Shown here piece after piece: positions 30,786 through 39,727 of a stretch of 64,000 nucleotides of DNA. The stretch comes from Thiohalomonas denitrificans (GTDB lineage: Bacteria; Pseudomonadota; Gammaproteobacteria; Thiohalomonadales; Thiohalomonadaceae). The notes beneath the pieces were generated by a model. That model saw only the letters and a program-made list of their open reading frames with translations, ran no database searches and was not told where the DNA came from. The stretch lies in assembly GCA_020725115.1 (NCBI GenBank), contig DYFR01000007.1, positions 1 through 64,000 of the forward strand, given 5' to 3'. Within the stretch, counting starts at the first letter, position 1, and each line of letters starts with the position of its first letter. Made by a program: the position numbers and the translations under genes.

Positions 30786-32837
30786 TTAACCGGGCAGCTT
30801 GAAGCCGGATACGGATTTCTTCAGATCGTCCGCCAGCTCGGCCAGATTACCGATGGCCGCGGCGGTGTGGGTGGTACCGGCCGAGGTCTGGGTGGTGATC
30901 TCCTGTATGACGTTCATGGTGTCGGATACGTTGGCCGCCGCCGCCGCCTGCTGGCGGGTGGCGCCGGAAATGCTCTGTACCAGTTCGGCCAGATGCATCG
31001 ATACGTTTTCGATTTCGCCCAGGGCGGTGCCGGCGTCCTCGGCCAGACGGGCACCGTTCACCACGCCCGTGGTACTTTGTTCCATGGAGATGACCGCTTC
31101 GTTGGTATCGGCCTGAATGGTCTTTACCAGCGCCTCGATCTGCTTGGTGGCGTCGGCGGAGCGTTCGGCCAGTCGCTGCACTTCGTCCGCAACCACGGCG
31201 AAGCCGCGGCCCGCCTCACCGGCCATGGCCGCCTGAATCGCCGCGTTCAGGGCCAGAATGTTGGTCTGCTCGGCGATGTCATTGATCAGCTCCACGATGT
31301 CGCCGATTTCCTGCGAGGACTCACCCAGACGCTTGATACGTTTGGATGTCTCCTGGATCTGTTCGCGAATGGAGTCCATGCCCTCGATGGTGTTCTGTAC
31401 CGCCGCCGTTCCCTTGGCAGCGATATCTACGGAACGCTGCGCCTCTTCGGCCAGCTGGTCGGCGTTGCGCGACACGCCTTCGATGGAGATGGCCATTTCA
31501 TTAACCGCGCCGGAGGCCGAGGCAATCTGCTGCGCCTGATGATCCGACGCTTCGGCCAGGTGCATGGCGGTGGCCTGGGTCTGCTGCGCCGCCGCCGATA
31601 CCTGGCTGGCGGTTTCGTTAATGGCGGTTACCAGGGTACGCAGGGCGTCGATGGCGTAGTTCATGGAGTCGGCGATGGCGCCGGTGATGTCTTCGGTTAC
31701 CGTGGCGTTCACCGTCAGGTCACCGTCGGCGAGGTCGCCCATCTCGTCCAGCAGGCGCATGATGGCCTGCTGGTTACGACGGTTCTGATCCTCACTTTCA
31801 CCACGCTGGGCATCGGCCTCCAGCAGGCGCACATTGCCTTCCTTGCGCAGGGACCAGCCGAGATAGAACAGCAGCAGCAGGGCGACAAAACCGAACAGGT
31901 TGCCCATCGCCGTGTTGATCTTGCGAGCCGTCGTGTAGCCCTGATACTCGGTTTCCAGGCGGGAGATGGCGTTCAGCAGGCGGTCGGAGTGGGTCAGGAC
32001 TTCCTGCACCGACTCGGATACCTCGAACATCTCGGGACTGCGCTCCAGGATGGCACTGACCTGCATGCCGATTTCCTCAAACAGCGCATTCACTTCGGTC
32101 AGCTTGGCGCGAATCTCGCTGTTGGTTACACGCTCGATGCCGAGACCACGGTTGCCGTCCAGCAGGCCCTTGATGACACGGCCGAACAGGGCGGCGTCAC
32201 GACCGAACCGGTCGGCGGCAGTAACGGCGCCTTCGCCGCCTTCCAGCACGCGGTTGACGTTGTTGACGATGCGCTGCGACAGCATCAGCTGACGGCTAGC
32301 GATGTACACCTGGCCCGATTCGGCGCCACGCTGCGCCATCAGGGTGGCCACCTCGTCGGACAGGGCCAGCAGCTGGGCGGCACGCTCGTTGATCGCCTGC
32401 ACCGTCTCGCGCAGGGCGCGTACGGCCTGTTCGCGGCCGAGTATGGTGGTGACGTTGCGGTCAAAACGGCGCCATTCGGTTTCCACCGCCTGCAACGCGT
32501 CGAGTACCTCCACCGGGGTCGGCGGCATGCCGGTTTCCGGGTCGCCTTCCTTCAGCAGCATGAAGGAGTGGCGGAATGACTCATGGCTACTCTTCAACTG
32601 GCTGAATACCGTGGCGGTACCCTGCGAGGTCTGGCCGGCGTGCTTGGTTATCTGCTGGGACAATACGCGCTGTTCACCCAGCAGGGTGATGTACTGCTTG
32701 TCGTATCCGGACTGGATGGCAACATAGCCGTAGATCGCCGCCATGGCCACCACGAAGAACAGCAGGAAGAAGATCAGTATGAAGACTGACTTACCGCCCC
32801 CTGCCGTGCCGGCGGCCGCTTTGGATCGTGCTTTCAT
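30786..32837 (-). CDS. pilJ: methyl-accepting chemotaxis receptor PilJ
   Basis: A 683-residue transmembrane receptor of the Pil-Chp system. A first membrane span lies near residues 18-40 (FILIFFLLFFVVAMAAIYGY). A periplasmic sensing region with PilJ-type four-helix bundles covers about 45-300, and a second span follows near 310-330 (NLFGFVALLLLFYLG). After a HAMP-like linker comes the signalling tip region, including DIVELINDIAEQTNILALNA and GEAGRGFAVVADEVQRLAER. It sits between pilI and chpA, 30 bp before chpA, in the expected operon order. Confidence 0.95.
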   Translation of the reverse strand: MKARSKAAAGTAGGGKSVFILIFFLLFFVVAMAAIYGYVAIQSGYDKQYITLLGEQRVLSQQITKHAGQTSQGTATVFSQLKSSHESFRHSFMLLKEGDPETGMPPTPVEVLDALQAVETEWRRFDRNVTTILGREQAVRALRETVQAINERAAQLLALSDEVATLMAQRGAESGQVYIASRQLMLSQRIVNNVNRVLEGGEGAVTAADRFGRDAALFGRVIKGLLDGNRGLGIERVTNSEIRAKLTEVNALFEEIGMQVSAILERSPEMFEVSESVQEVLTHSDRLLNAISRLETEYQGYTTARKINTAMGNLFGFVALLLLFYLGWSLRKEGNVRLLEADAQRGESEDQNRRNQQAIMRLLDEMGDLADGDLTVNATVTEDITGAIADSMNYAIDALRTLVTAINETASQVSAAAQQTQATAMHLAEASDHQAQQIASASGAVNEMAISIEGVSRNADQLAEEAQRSVDIAAKGTAAVQNTIEGMDSIREQIQETSKRIKRLGESSQEIGDIVELINDIAEQTNILALNAAIQAAMAGEAGRGFAVVADEVQRLAERSADATKQIEALVKTIQADTNEAVISMEQSTTGVVNGARLAEDAGTALGEIENVSMHLAELVQSISGATRQQAAAAANVSDTMNVIQEITTQTSAGTTHTAAAIGNLAELADDLKKSVSGFKLPG

Positions 32838-32906
32838 TGGTTCTCGCTCCTACACCACGAACGCTTCTGGAAAATCGATGTTGATGCAACCACACTACAG
32901 AAGGCC

Positions 32907-33449
32907 TCAGGCGGCCACCTGCATGAATTCCGGACTGTCGACCAGTGCCGCCATGCTGAACACCGGCCAACTCTCGCCGTCCTGGCGATAAACACCGCGC
33001 AGATAGCGGGCGTAGGCGGACTCACCCTCGCCGCCGTCGCTACCATACTCTTCTTCATAAAAATGCTTCAGACCCAGCACCTCATCCACCAGCAGGCCGG
33101 CCGAGATACCCTTGTGGCGCACCACCAGGATACGGCTGCGCCGCCCCGGCAGGGTGACGCTGTCCTGCACGAAGCCCTGCAGATCCATTACCGGCAACAG
33201 GGTGCCGCGAATATTGGCCACTCCCTTCACCCAGCGCTGTGCGCCGGGTACCGAGGTGATGCGCGGCAAGGGCAGAATTTCCTTCACCTCATCCACCGCC
33301 GCCACCAGCTGCAGGTTGCCCAGGCGGAAACCGACACCATCCCAGGTGGTGCGGACATCCAGCTGCTGGGGCAATTCGAAGGCATGAACCTTGCTGCGCC
33401 GCTCAATATCCTGCAGCAGCAGAAGGGGATGTTGGGAGGGGACAGTCAT
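32907..33449 (-). CDS. pilI: CheW-like adaptor PilI
   Basis: A 180-residue CheW-type coupling protein linking PilJ to ChpA. Its fold covers about residues 35-175, with GVGFRLGNLQLVAAVDEVKE, VKGVANIRGTLLPVMDLQGF, RILVVRHKGISAGLLVDEVL. It starts 8 bp after pilH's stop and is followed by pilJ after 69 bp. Operon order pilG-pilH-pilI-pilJ-chpA matches Pseudomonas. Confidence 0.93.
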   Translation of the reverse strand: MTVPSQHPLLLLQDIERRSKVHAFELPQQLDVRTTWDGVGFRLGNLQLVAAVDEVKEILPLPRITSVPGAQRWVKGVANIRGTLLPVMDLQGFVQDSVTLPGRRSRILVVRHKGISAGLLVDEVLGLKHFYEEEYGSDGGEGESAYARYLRGVYRQDGESWPVFSMAALVDSPEFMQVAA

Positions 33450-33457
33450 GATCCGGC

Positions 33458-33823
33458 TCAGACGCCCAGCACCGCCTTGATCTTGGCGAGCAGGTCGGCT
33501 TCCGCCACGGGCTTGGTTACGTAATCCTTGGCGCCCTGGCGCATGCCCCAGACACGATCGGTTTCCTGATCCTTGGTAGTGACGATGATCACCGGGATGT
33601 GTGCCGTTTCCGCATCCTTGCTCAGCTGGCGCGTGGCCTGGAAGCCGTTCATGCCGGGCATTACCACGTCCATCAGCACCAGATCCGGCTTGCCCTCGCG
33701 GGCCGCCGCCACACCCTTTTCGCCGTCCGAGGCCGTGCTGACCTCATGACCGTTTTTTTGCAGGATGCTGCTCAGGACGTGAATCTCGGTCGGAGAGTCG
33801 TCGACTATCAGAATGCGCGCCAT
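33458..33823 (-). CDS. pilH: single-domain response regulator PilH
   Basis: A 121-residue CheY-like receiver of the Pil-Chp system. It shows the acidic pair and phospho-Asp set: ARILIVDDSPTEIHVLSSIL, LVLMDVVMPGMNGFQATRQL (Asp near 52), VIIVTTKDQETDRVWGMRQG, and the Lys in KDYVTKPVAEADLLAKI. In Pseudomonas, PilH opposes PilG in controlling pilus retraction. It starts with ATG 76 bp after pilG. Confidence 0.93.
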   Translation of the reverse strand: MARILIVDDSPTEIHVLSSILQKNGHEVSTASDGEKGVAAAREGKPDLVLMDVVMPGMNGFQATRQLSKDAETAHIPVIIVTTKDQETDRVWGMRQGAKDYVTKPVAEADLLAKIKAVLGV

Positions 33824-33899
33824 GGTTCTTCCCCTCGACTAACTGTTTCGTTATACCCGGCAGCGGCATCGTCCCCAGCCGCGCCTGGTCATCTCTGGA

Positions 33900-34307
33900 C
33901 TATTTGGCTGCGTCAAGCACATGGCGCTGGATGGCGCCGAGCAGCTCTTCCCGGGTGAACGGCTTGGTCAAATATTCTTCGGAGCCCACGATACGCCCGC
34001 GGGCACGGTCGAACAACCCGTCCTTGCTGGACAGCATGATCACGGGAGTGTTGCGGAATTTCTGGTTGTGCTTGATCAGGGCGCAGGTCTGGTAGCCGTC
34101 CAGACGCGGCATCATGATATCGACGAAGATGATGTCGGGGTTGTAATCGGCGATCTTGGACAGGGCTTCAAAGCCGTCATTGGCGGTAATGACCTCGCAC
34201 CCCTCCTTCTTGAGCAGGGTTTCAGCCGTACGCCGGATGGTCTTGCTGTCGTCAATTACCAGGACCTTGAGTCCCTGGAAGCCTTCTTCTGCTGCGTCGC
34301 TGGCCAC
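33900..34307 (-). CDS. pilG: single-domain response regulator PilG
   Basis: A 135-residue CheY-like receiver acting on pilus extension. It shows LKVLVIDDSKTIRRTAETLL, IIFVDIMMPRLDGYQTCALI (phospho-Asp) and SEEYLTKPFTREELLGAIQR. It begins with a GTG codon that follows GGGGG, and is the first gene of the leftward Pil-Chp operon. The divergent gshA lies 182 bp away, so the shared gap must contain both promoters. Confidence 0.93.
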   Translation of the reverse strand: MASDAAEEGFQGLKVLVIDDSKTIRRTAETLLKKEGCEVITANDGFEALSKIADYNPDIIFVDIMMPRLDGYQTCALIKHNQKFRNTPVIMLSSKDGLFDRARGRIVGSEEYLTKPFTREELLGAIQRHVLDAAK

Positions 34308-34489
34308 TGCGCCCCCATCTGCCTTGAGTTATGTTTATCTATGTCCCTGACAGGCTTGCGAGCTTTTTATCATATTCTTTAAAAGCAATCCACAAGCCCT
34401 TATTAAGTCAAACGTTTCCCGTCATATCCTGCCGCGTCGATTCCGGCTGGTACACTTCCCTGGGCAAGACATCAAATCCTGGATACCCA

Positions 34490-35788
34490 ATGAATAGCAC
34501 CATGCACGCCGTCCCCCATCTCACCACCGCCCTCACCGGCCCGCTGCTGCAGCTGGAATCCCACCTGCTCGATCATCAGGCCGAGATCGAGGCCTGGTTC
34601 CGCGACCAGTGGCGGCTGACGCCGGCCCCCTTCTATACCTCGGTGGACCTGCGCAACGCCGGCTTCAAGCTGGCGCCGGTGGACACCAACCTGTTCCCCG
34701 CCGGCTTCAACAATCTCAACCCGGCCTTCGAGGCCCTGTGCATCCAGGCCATCCAGTCGGCCCTCGAGCGCTTCTACCCCACCGCGCGCCGCGTGCTGCT
34801 GGTGCCGGAGAACCATACCCGCAACCTGTTCTATCTGGAAAGCCTGGCCACCCTGCGCGAACTCATCGCCCGCGCCGGCTACGAAACCCGCATCGGCTCG
34901 CTGCTGCCCGATCTGGACAAGGCGCAGATCATCGAGCTGCCCTCCGGCCGCAAGGTAACGCTGGAGCCGGTACGGCGCGAAGGCGACAAGGTCGGGGTGG
35001 ACGATTTCTTTCCCTGCGTGGTGGTACTGAACAATGACCTCTCCGCCGGTCGCCCCGACATACTGGAAGGGCTGGATCAGGCGGTGATCCCGCCGCTCGG
35101 CATCGGCTGGTCGTCCCGCATCAAGTCCGGCCACTTCGGCCACTACCGCAAGGTGGCGGAGGAATTCGCCGCCATGGCCGAGATCGACCCCTGGCTCATC
35201 GACCCGCTGTTCCGCAACTGCGGCGAGATCGACTTCATGAAGCGCGAGGGGGAAAACTGCCTGGCGCGCAACGTCGATGCCGTGCTCTCCGCCATCCGCC
35301 AGAAATACGCCGAATACGGCATCGACAAACCGCCCTTCGTAATCGTCAAGTCCGAGTCCGGCACCTACGGCATGGCAGTGATGACTGCCCACAGCGTGGA
35401 AGAAGTGCAGGAACTGAACCGCAAGCAGCGCACCCACATGTCCAAGACCAAGGAGGGCCAGACGGTAAGCAAGGTGATCATCCAGGAAGGCGTCTACACC
35501 TTCGAGACCTGGGGCGAGGCCAATGCCGTGGCCGAGCCGGTGGTGTACATGATCGATCACTTCGTGGTGGGCGGCTTCTACCGCGTCCACACCGGGCGCG
35601 GCCCCAACGAAAACCTCAACGCCCCCGGCATGCACTTCGAGCCGCTGGCCTTCGCCGATCCCTGCAACATGCCGGACTGCACCGAATTCCCCGACGCCGG
35701 CGTCAACCGCTTCTACGCCTACGGCGTCATCGCCCGCCTCGCCCTGCTGGCCGCGGCACGGGAGATCCGCGCCCTGGACGCCGGATGA
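34490..35788 (+). CDS. gshA: glutamate-cysteine ligase (sulfur/iron-oxidiser type)
   Basis: Joins glutamate and cysteine, the first step of glutathione synthesis. The 432-residue protein matches the GshA family of acidophilic/sulfur-oxidising proteobacteria (TIGR02049-type) rather than E. coli GshA. It shows FYTSVDLRNAGFKLAPVDTN, LFPAGFNNLNPAFEALCIQA, ENHTRNLFYLESLATL, IKSGHFGHYRKVAEEFAAMA, VKSESGTYGMAVMTAHSVEE and DHFVVGGFYRVHTGRGPNEN. The start MNSTMHAV is preferred over a longer frame from 34331. gshB lies 4 kb downstream, with signalling and envelope genes between. Confidence 0.92.
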   Translation: MNSTMHAVPHLTTALTGPLLQLESHLLDHQAEIEAWFRDQWRLTPAPFYTSVDLRNAGFKLAPVDTNLFPAGFNNLNPAFEALCIQAIQSALERFYPTARRVLLVPENHTRNLFYLESLATLRELIARAGYETRIGSLLPDLDKAQIIELPSGRKVTLEPVRREGDKVGVDDFFPCVVVLNNDLSAGRPDILEGLDQAVIPPLGIGWSSRIKSGHFGHYRKVAEEFAAMAEIDPWLIDPLFRNCGEIDFMKREGENCLARNVDAVLSAIRQKYAEYGIDKPPFVIVKSESGTYGMAVMTAHSVEEVQELNRKQRTHMSKTKEGQTVSKVIIQEGVYTFETWGEANAVAEPVVYMIDHFVVGGFYRVHTGRGPNENLNAPGMHFEPLAFADPCNMPDCTEFPDAGVNRFYAYGVIARLALLAAAREIRALDAG

Positions 35789-35854
35789 CGCGCAGGTGCC
35801 ACCGGGGCCGTGGCACCTGTTACCATCGCCACCGGGCCCCAACGAACAACAACC

Positions 35855-37075
35855 ATGACCACCGACCTGGCCAAAAAAACCGTCCTCGTCATCGACGACT
35901 TCCAGAACATGCGCGCCACCCTGCGCCAGATGCTGATCACCATCGGCGTGCAGGAAGTGGACTCGGCGCTCAAGGCCGAGGAGGCGCTGGAACGGATGCG
36001 CGCCAAGCGCTATGACATCGTGCTGTGCGACTACAACCTGGGCTCCGGCATGGACGGCCAGCAGCTGTTCGAGGCGGCACGCGCCGAAGGACTCATCGGC
36101 CACGGCACTACCTTCATCATGGTCACCGCCGAAAACTCCAGCGAGATGGTGATGGGCGCCCTGGAAGCCCTGCCCGATGCCTACCTGACCAAACCCTTCA
36201 CCAAGGACCTGCTGCGCGCCCGCCTGGCCCGGGCCTTGCCGCGCAAGGTGCCGCTGCAAAAGGTGGATGACGCCCTGCGCAAGGGCGACGGCGCCGGTGC
36301 CATTGCCCAGCTCGACCGGCTGCTGGCAGGCAACCCCGTCAACACCCCGGAACTGCTGCGCCTCAAGGCGGAGCTGAGTCTGGACAGCGGTGACGCGGTG
36401 GCGGCCGCGGCGGTCTGCCGGCAGGCCCTGGAGACCAAACCCGTGGCCTGGGCGCTGACCCTGCTCGGCCGCATCGCCGCCCGCGACGGGCAGCCGGCCG
36501 AGGCCGAAAAACTGTTCCGCGAGGCCATCGCCCTCACCCCTGCCTACATGCCCGCGCACGACGGTCTGGCCGCCGCGCTGGAGGCCGGCGGCGACGCGCA
36601 GGCCGCCTGCGACGTGCTGATGGCGGCGGTGGAGCGCTCGGCCAAATCCCTGCCGCGCCAGCTGGCCCTGGGGCGCCTGGCGCAGGCGCTGAAAAAGGCT
36701 GACATCGCCGAGCGGGCCTGGCGCCGCGTCATCGCCCTGGCCCGGCAGATGGAACGTGATCACCCGTCCTACCACACCGCCCTCGCCGCCACCCTGGCCA
36801 TGAAGGGCGACAGCCGCGACGCCCAGGCGGCGGTGAAAAAGCTGGCACAGGAATTCCGCGCCCACCCGGAAGCGCCGTGGTGGATCATGGCCGCGAAACT
36901 GTACCTGCTGGGCGCCACTCCCGCTGCCGACCGCACCGCACTGATGCAGGAGCTGGATACCCTCATCCAGGGCGCCCGGCCACCGGCGGAGGCCGCGGCA
37001 CAAATGGCGGTCGCGCTGCACGCCCTGGGCGACAACGAGCGCGCCGCCAAATTCGCCGCACGGAGAACAGATTGA
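35855..37075 (+). CDS. response regulator with TPR output domain
   Basis: A 406-residue protein. Residues 8-125 form a receiver domain: TVLVIDDFQNMRATLRQML with phospho-Asp near residue 59 (DIVLCDYNLGSGMDGQQ) and the Lys in DAYLTKPFTKDLLRARLA. From about 140 to 400 are tetratricopeptide-type repeats (for instance ETKPVAWALTLLGRIAARDG, PAEAEKLFREAIALTPAYMP). It has no DNA-binding domain, so its output is probably a protein-protein interaction. A kinase gene overlaps its stop by 4 nt (TTGA). The start was chosen to omit an unlikely 15-residue upstream extension. Confidence 0.85.
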   Translation: MTTDLAKKTVLVIDDFQNMRATLRQMLITIGVQEVDSALKAEEALERMRAKRYDIVLCDYNLGSGMDGQQLFEAARAEGLIGHGTTFIMVTAENSSEMVMGALEALPDAYLTKPFTKDLLRARLARALPRKVPLQKVDDALRKGDGAGAIAQLDRLLAGNPVNTPELLRLKAELSLDSGDAVAAAAVCRQALETKPVAWALTLLGRIAARDGQPAEAEKLFREAIALTPAYMPAHDGLAAALEAGGDAQAACDVLMAAVERSAKSLPRQLALGRLAQALKKADIAERAWRRVIALARQMERDHPSYHTALAATLAMKGDSRDAQAAVKKLAQEFRAHPEAPWWIMAAKLYLLGATPAADRTALMQELDTLIQGARPPAEAAAQMAVALHALGDNERAAKFAARRTD

Positions 37076-37767
37076 GCAACATCGACTTCAGCACCATCCT
37101 CGCCATCAGCATCCACGACACCAAGAACGCCCTCGGCATGGTGCTCAATTCCCTCGACGGCCTGCTGGATGCCGACAGCGGCGAATGCCGCTGCGACGCC
37201 GGCCAGATCGCCCGCCTGCAATACGAGGCGCGCCGCGCCAACGACAACCTGGTGCAGCTGCTCACCCTCTACCGCACCGGCAAGGGCCTGTACCAGCCGC
37301 GCTTCTCCGCCTGCCGGGTGTACGAACTGCTGGAGGATTACTACCTGGGCAACAAGCCGATGATGGATCACCACGGCGTCAGCTGTGACATCGACTGCGA
37401 CGAGGAGCTGGTGTGGACCCTGGATCAGGCCATGGTGGCCGCGGTACTGGAAAACGTCATCACCAACACCGTGCGCTACACCCGCGACACCCTGCGCATG
37501 ACCGCGCGCGACAGCGACGGCTGGCTGCTGCTCGACATCGAGGACAACGGCCCCGGCTTCCCGCCGGAAATGCTCGGCCGCCGCACCATCGACGAAGACG
37601 CCCCCCTGGACCCCAATGCCGGCCGCACCGGCCTCGGTCTCTACTTCTGCGCCCTCATCGCCCAGATGCACGGCAGCGGCGACGAGTGCGGCTACATCGA
37701 ACTGTCCAACGACAGCAGTCTCGGCGGCAGCCGCTTCCGCCTGGCCCTGCCAGTGGGCCGGCCGTAG
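37072..37767 (+). CDS. cytoplasmic sensor histidine kinase (TTG start)
   Basis: A 231-residue histidine kinase with SNIDFSTILAISIHDTKNAL, carrying an H-box-like ISIHDTKN near residue 15, then an ATPase with LENVITNTVRYTRD (N box), IEDNGPGFPPEML (G1) and GRTGLGLYFCALIAQMHGSG (G2). It lacks membrane spans and sensor domains. Its TTG start overlaps the previous stop by 4 nt, and GGAG lies 6-9 nt upstream, strongly suggesting translational coupling to the TPR response regulator. The signal it senses is unknown. Confidence 0.82.
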   Translation: MSNIDFSTILAISIHDTKNALGMVLNSLDGLLDADSGECRCDAGQIARLQYEARRANDNLVQLLTLYRTGKGLYQPRFSACRVYELLEDYYLGNKPMMDHHGVSCDIDCDEELVWTLDQAMVAAVLENVITNTVRYTRDTLRMTARDSDGWLLLDIEDNGPGFPPEMLGRRTIDEDAPLDPNAGRTGLGLYFCALIAQMHGSGDECGYIELSNDSSLGGSRFRLALPVGRP

Positions 37768-37879
37768 ATACCTGCCGGCGCGGGGGCGCCCCGGCATGTT
37801 GAACACCAGCGTATCCCCCAATGACAGAACTCCCGCAACGCGATCCCGTATCCCCGGCCGCTTGCTATCATGATGCTTC

Positions 37880-38485
37880 ATGGGATCACTCTCGGCATCC
37901 TGCAAGCGGCGGACACACGCCTGGCCCGCCATGGCGGTGGCCCTCTGCCTGTGCGCCGCACCAGCCCGGAGCGACACCGGCACGCCACGCGACGGGTTCA
38001 TCCACGCCTACGTCGCCCAGGTCACCAACGACACCTTCATCGACACCCTGCGCCTGAAAACCGATTTTGCTGCCAGCCGGCTGGCGGCCGTGGGCTTTGG
38101 CCGGAAATTTTCCGCACCCTATGAGCACACACAGCTGGAATGGGAACTAAACGCAGCACAGCACTGGGGCCTGCAAAACCATCCCGAGGTCAACGCCGTC
38201 GGCATCGTACGCTGGCACGGCTTCCCCTGGGATCGCGCCGTCCGCACCACCGTCGCCTATGGCCTGGGAGCATCCTGGGCCTTCGCCACGCCGGTGGTGG
38301 AAGAGCTGGAAGGCAAGGGTGTGCGCGGACTGGTCTACATGCTGTTCGAGATCACCGCCGCACCGCCGCAGACCCGCAGCTGGAGCGCCTTCATGCGCAT
38401 CCACCACCGCTCCGGTGTATTCCGCCTGGTGTCGGACGGCGAAGGGTCGAACTTCATCGGTCTCGGGCTGCGCCATCACTTCTGA
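37880..38485 (+). CDS. outer-membrane barrel protein resembling lipid A deacylase (PagL-like)
   Basis: A 201-residue exported protein with a signal peptide (to about residue 31, ...CAAPARSDTG). The mature region alternates amphipathic strands and ends in Phe (LGLRHHF), as expected for an outer-membrane barrel. Late in the chain, FMRIHHRSGVFRLVSDGEG carries an His-x-Ser pair with Glu about ten residues later, resembling the PagL catalytic set. Lipid A 3-O-deacylation is therefore plausible but weakly supported. It could also be another acyloxyacyl hydrolase-like or unrelated barrel. Confidence 0.55.
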   Translation: MGSLSASCKRRTHAWPAMAVALCLCAAPARSDTGTPRDGFIHAYVAQVTNDTFIDTLRLKTDFAASRLAAVGFGRKFSAPYEHTQLEWELNAAQHWGLQNHPEVNAVGIVRWHGFPWDRAVRTTVAYGLGASWAFATPVVEELEGKGVRGLVYMLFEITAAPPQTRSWSAFMRIHHRSGVFRLVSDGEGSNFIGLGLRHHF

Positions 38486-38573
38486 ACCGCCGCTGCCGGC
38501 TTGCATGACGCTGCCGATCTCATCCGCGGCTACACTTTGTTCCATGCCCGAGGCATCGCTGGAACGTGTCGCC

Positions 38574-39119
38574 ATGACTTCATGCCACCGCCCTTCCCGT
38601 CTGTATCCCGTCCTGCTGCTGGTACTGCTGACCGGCTGCGCCTCCATGCCGGAGCCACTGCGCGACGGGCCGGAACACGGGCCGGATCCGGCACAGGTGC
38701 GCGCGGCATCGGCACAGTACATGGGCATGGCCGTGCGTTGGGGCGGAATGATCGCCCGTGTGGATAACGGCCCTGCGGAAAGTGTGGTCGAGATAGTGGC
38801 ACGGCCACTGTCAGGATCCGGCCGACCGCGCGAGACGGATCAGACGGCAGGACGCTTTCTTGCCCGCATCACCGGTTTCATCGACCCCGCGGTTTACGCC
38901 ACGGGGCGCGAATTTACCCTGGTGGGCACCATCGAGGGCACGGAGCGACGCAATATCGGCGAGCACCCGTATACCTATCCCGTGGTGCGGGCCACCGGCC
39001 ACTATCTGTGGCCGGCACGCCCAGCCCTGACGCAGGAGCCGTTCTACCACCCGCCGTTCCATCGGTGGCCTTATTACTACGACCCGTGGTACCCCTACGG
39101 CCCCTATCCCTACCGATGA
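38574..39119 (+). CDS. Slp-family outer-membrane lipoprotein (copy 1)
   Basis: A 181-residue lipoprotein of the Slp (starvation-inducible) family. The lipobox is LLTGC (Cys near residue 22), after the hydrophobic SRLYPVLLLVLLTG. The domain has YMGMAVRWGGMIARVDNGPA, SVVEIVARPLSGSGRPRETD and RFLARITGFIDPAVYATGRE, typical of Slp. The tail is rich in Pro and Tyr (FHRWPYYYDPWYPYGPYPYR). An upstream in-frame ATG at 38544 is less likely. Another Slp gene follows 7 bp later. Confidence 0.85.
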   Translation: MTSCHRPSRLYPVLLLVLLTGCASMPEPLRDGPEHGPDPAQVRAASAQYMGMAVRWGGMIARVDNGPAESVVEIVARPLSGSGRPRETDQTAGRFLARITGFIDPAVYATGREFTLVGTIEGTERRNIGEHPYTYPVVRATGHYLWPARPALTQEPFYHPPFHRWPYYYDPWYPYGPYPYR

Positions 39120-39126
39120 GCAAAGG

Positions 39127-39639
39127 ATGAACAGAACGGTGATGAAGCTGACGCATCTACTCCCGGCGATGATGCTGATATTCGGCCTGGCGGCCTGCGC
39201 CGGCGGGCCGCGCTACGACACCAGCCATATCGATACCGGCCTCAGTGCCGCCAAGGTGGCGGCGGCGCCTGCAATGCACAGCGGGACACCCGTGGTGTGG
39301 GGCGGCGTCATTGTTGCCACACGCAACCTGCCCGACTACACCGAGATGGAAATCCTGTCCTATCCGCTCGGCAGCGCGCAGCGCCCGGATACCCGCCGCG
39401 GCGAACAGGGCCGCTTTCTCGTCCGCACGCCACGCTACCTCGAAGGAGTCGACTACGCACCGGGCCGCAGCGTCACCGTCAGCGGCAAAGTTGCCCGGGC
39501 CGTGGCAGGCAAGGTGGGCGAGGCCCCCTACACCTTCCCGGTGATCCAGACCGATGACATTTACCTCTGGCCCCGCGAAGGCAACGCACCCGGCTCGCCC
39601 CAGTTTCAGTTCGGCATCGGCGTGATCTTCGGCCGTTAG
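39127..39639 (+). CDS. Slp-family outer-membrane lipoprotein (copy 2)
   Basis: A 170-residue paralogue of the preceding gene. The lipobox is GLAAC near residue 24. It shares the core VVWGGVIVATRNLPDYTEME, ILSYPLGSAQRPDTRRGEQG, RFLVRTPRYLEGVDYAPGRS and YTFPVIQTDDIYLWP. It lacks the Tyr/Pro-rich tail of copy 1. The 7-bp spacing indicates one transcript. Tandem Slp genes suggest duplication. Confidence 0.87.
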   Translation: MNRTVMKLTHLLPAMMLIFGLAACAGGPRYDTSHIDTGLSAAKVAAAPAMHSGTPVVWGGVIVATRNLPDYTEMEILSYPLGSAQRPDTRRGEQGRFLVRTPRYLEGVDYAPGRSVTVSGKVARAVAGKVGEAPYTFPVIQTDDIYLWPREGNAPGSPQFQFGIGVIFGR

Positions 39640-39690
39640 GCACTGAATCCGGTGCGCCCATCCGGAAAATTCGCACCCGATCAATTTACG

Positions 39691-39696
39691 TATAAT
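39691..39696 (+). promoter_or_regulatory. -10 box of a probable gshB promoter
   Basis: A consensus TATAAT occurs 31 bp before the gshB start, with no clear -35. It suggests gshB is not simply co-transcribed with the Slp genes. Confidence 0.5.
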
Positions 39697-39727
39697 CGCC
39701 CTGACCCCACACACGAAACCGCAGCTC

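Noticed and set aside
30120-32579. An 819-codon open frame on the + strand
   Set aside because: It is antisense to pilJ and part of chpA and has no plausible domain.
34472-37021. An 849-codon open frame on the - strand
   Set aside because: It is antisense to gshA and the TPR response regulator.
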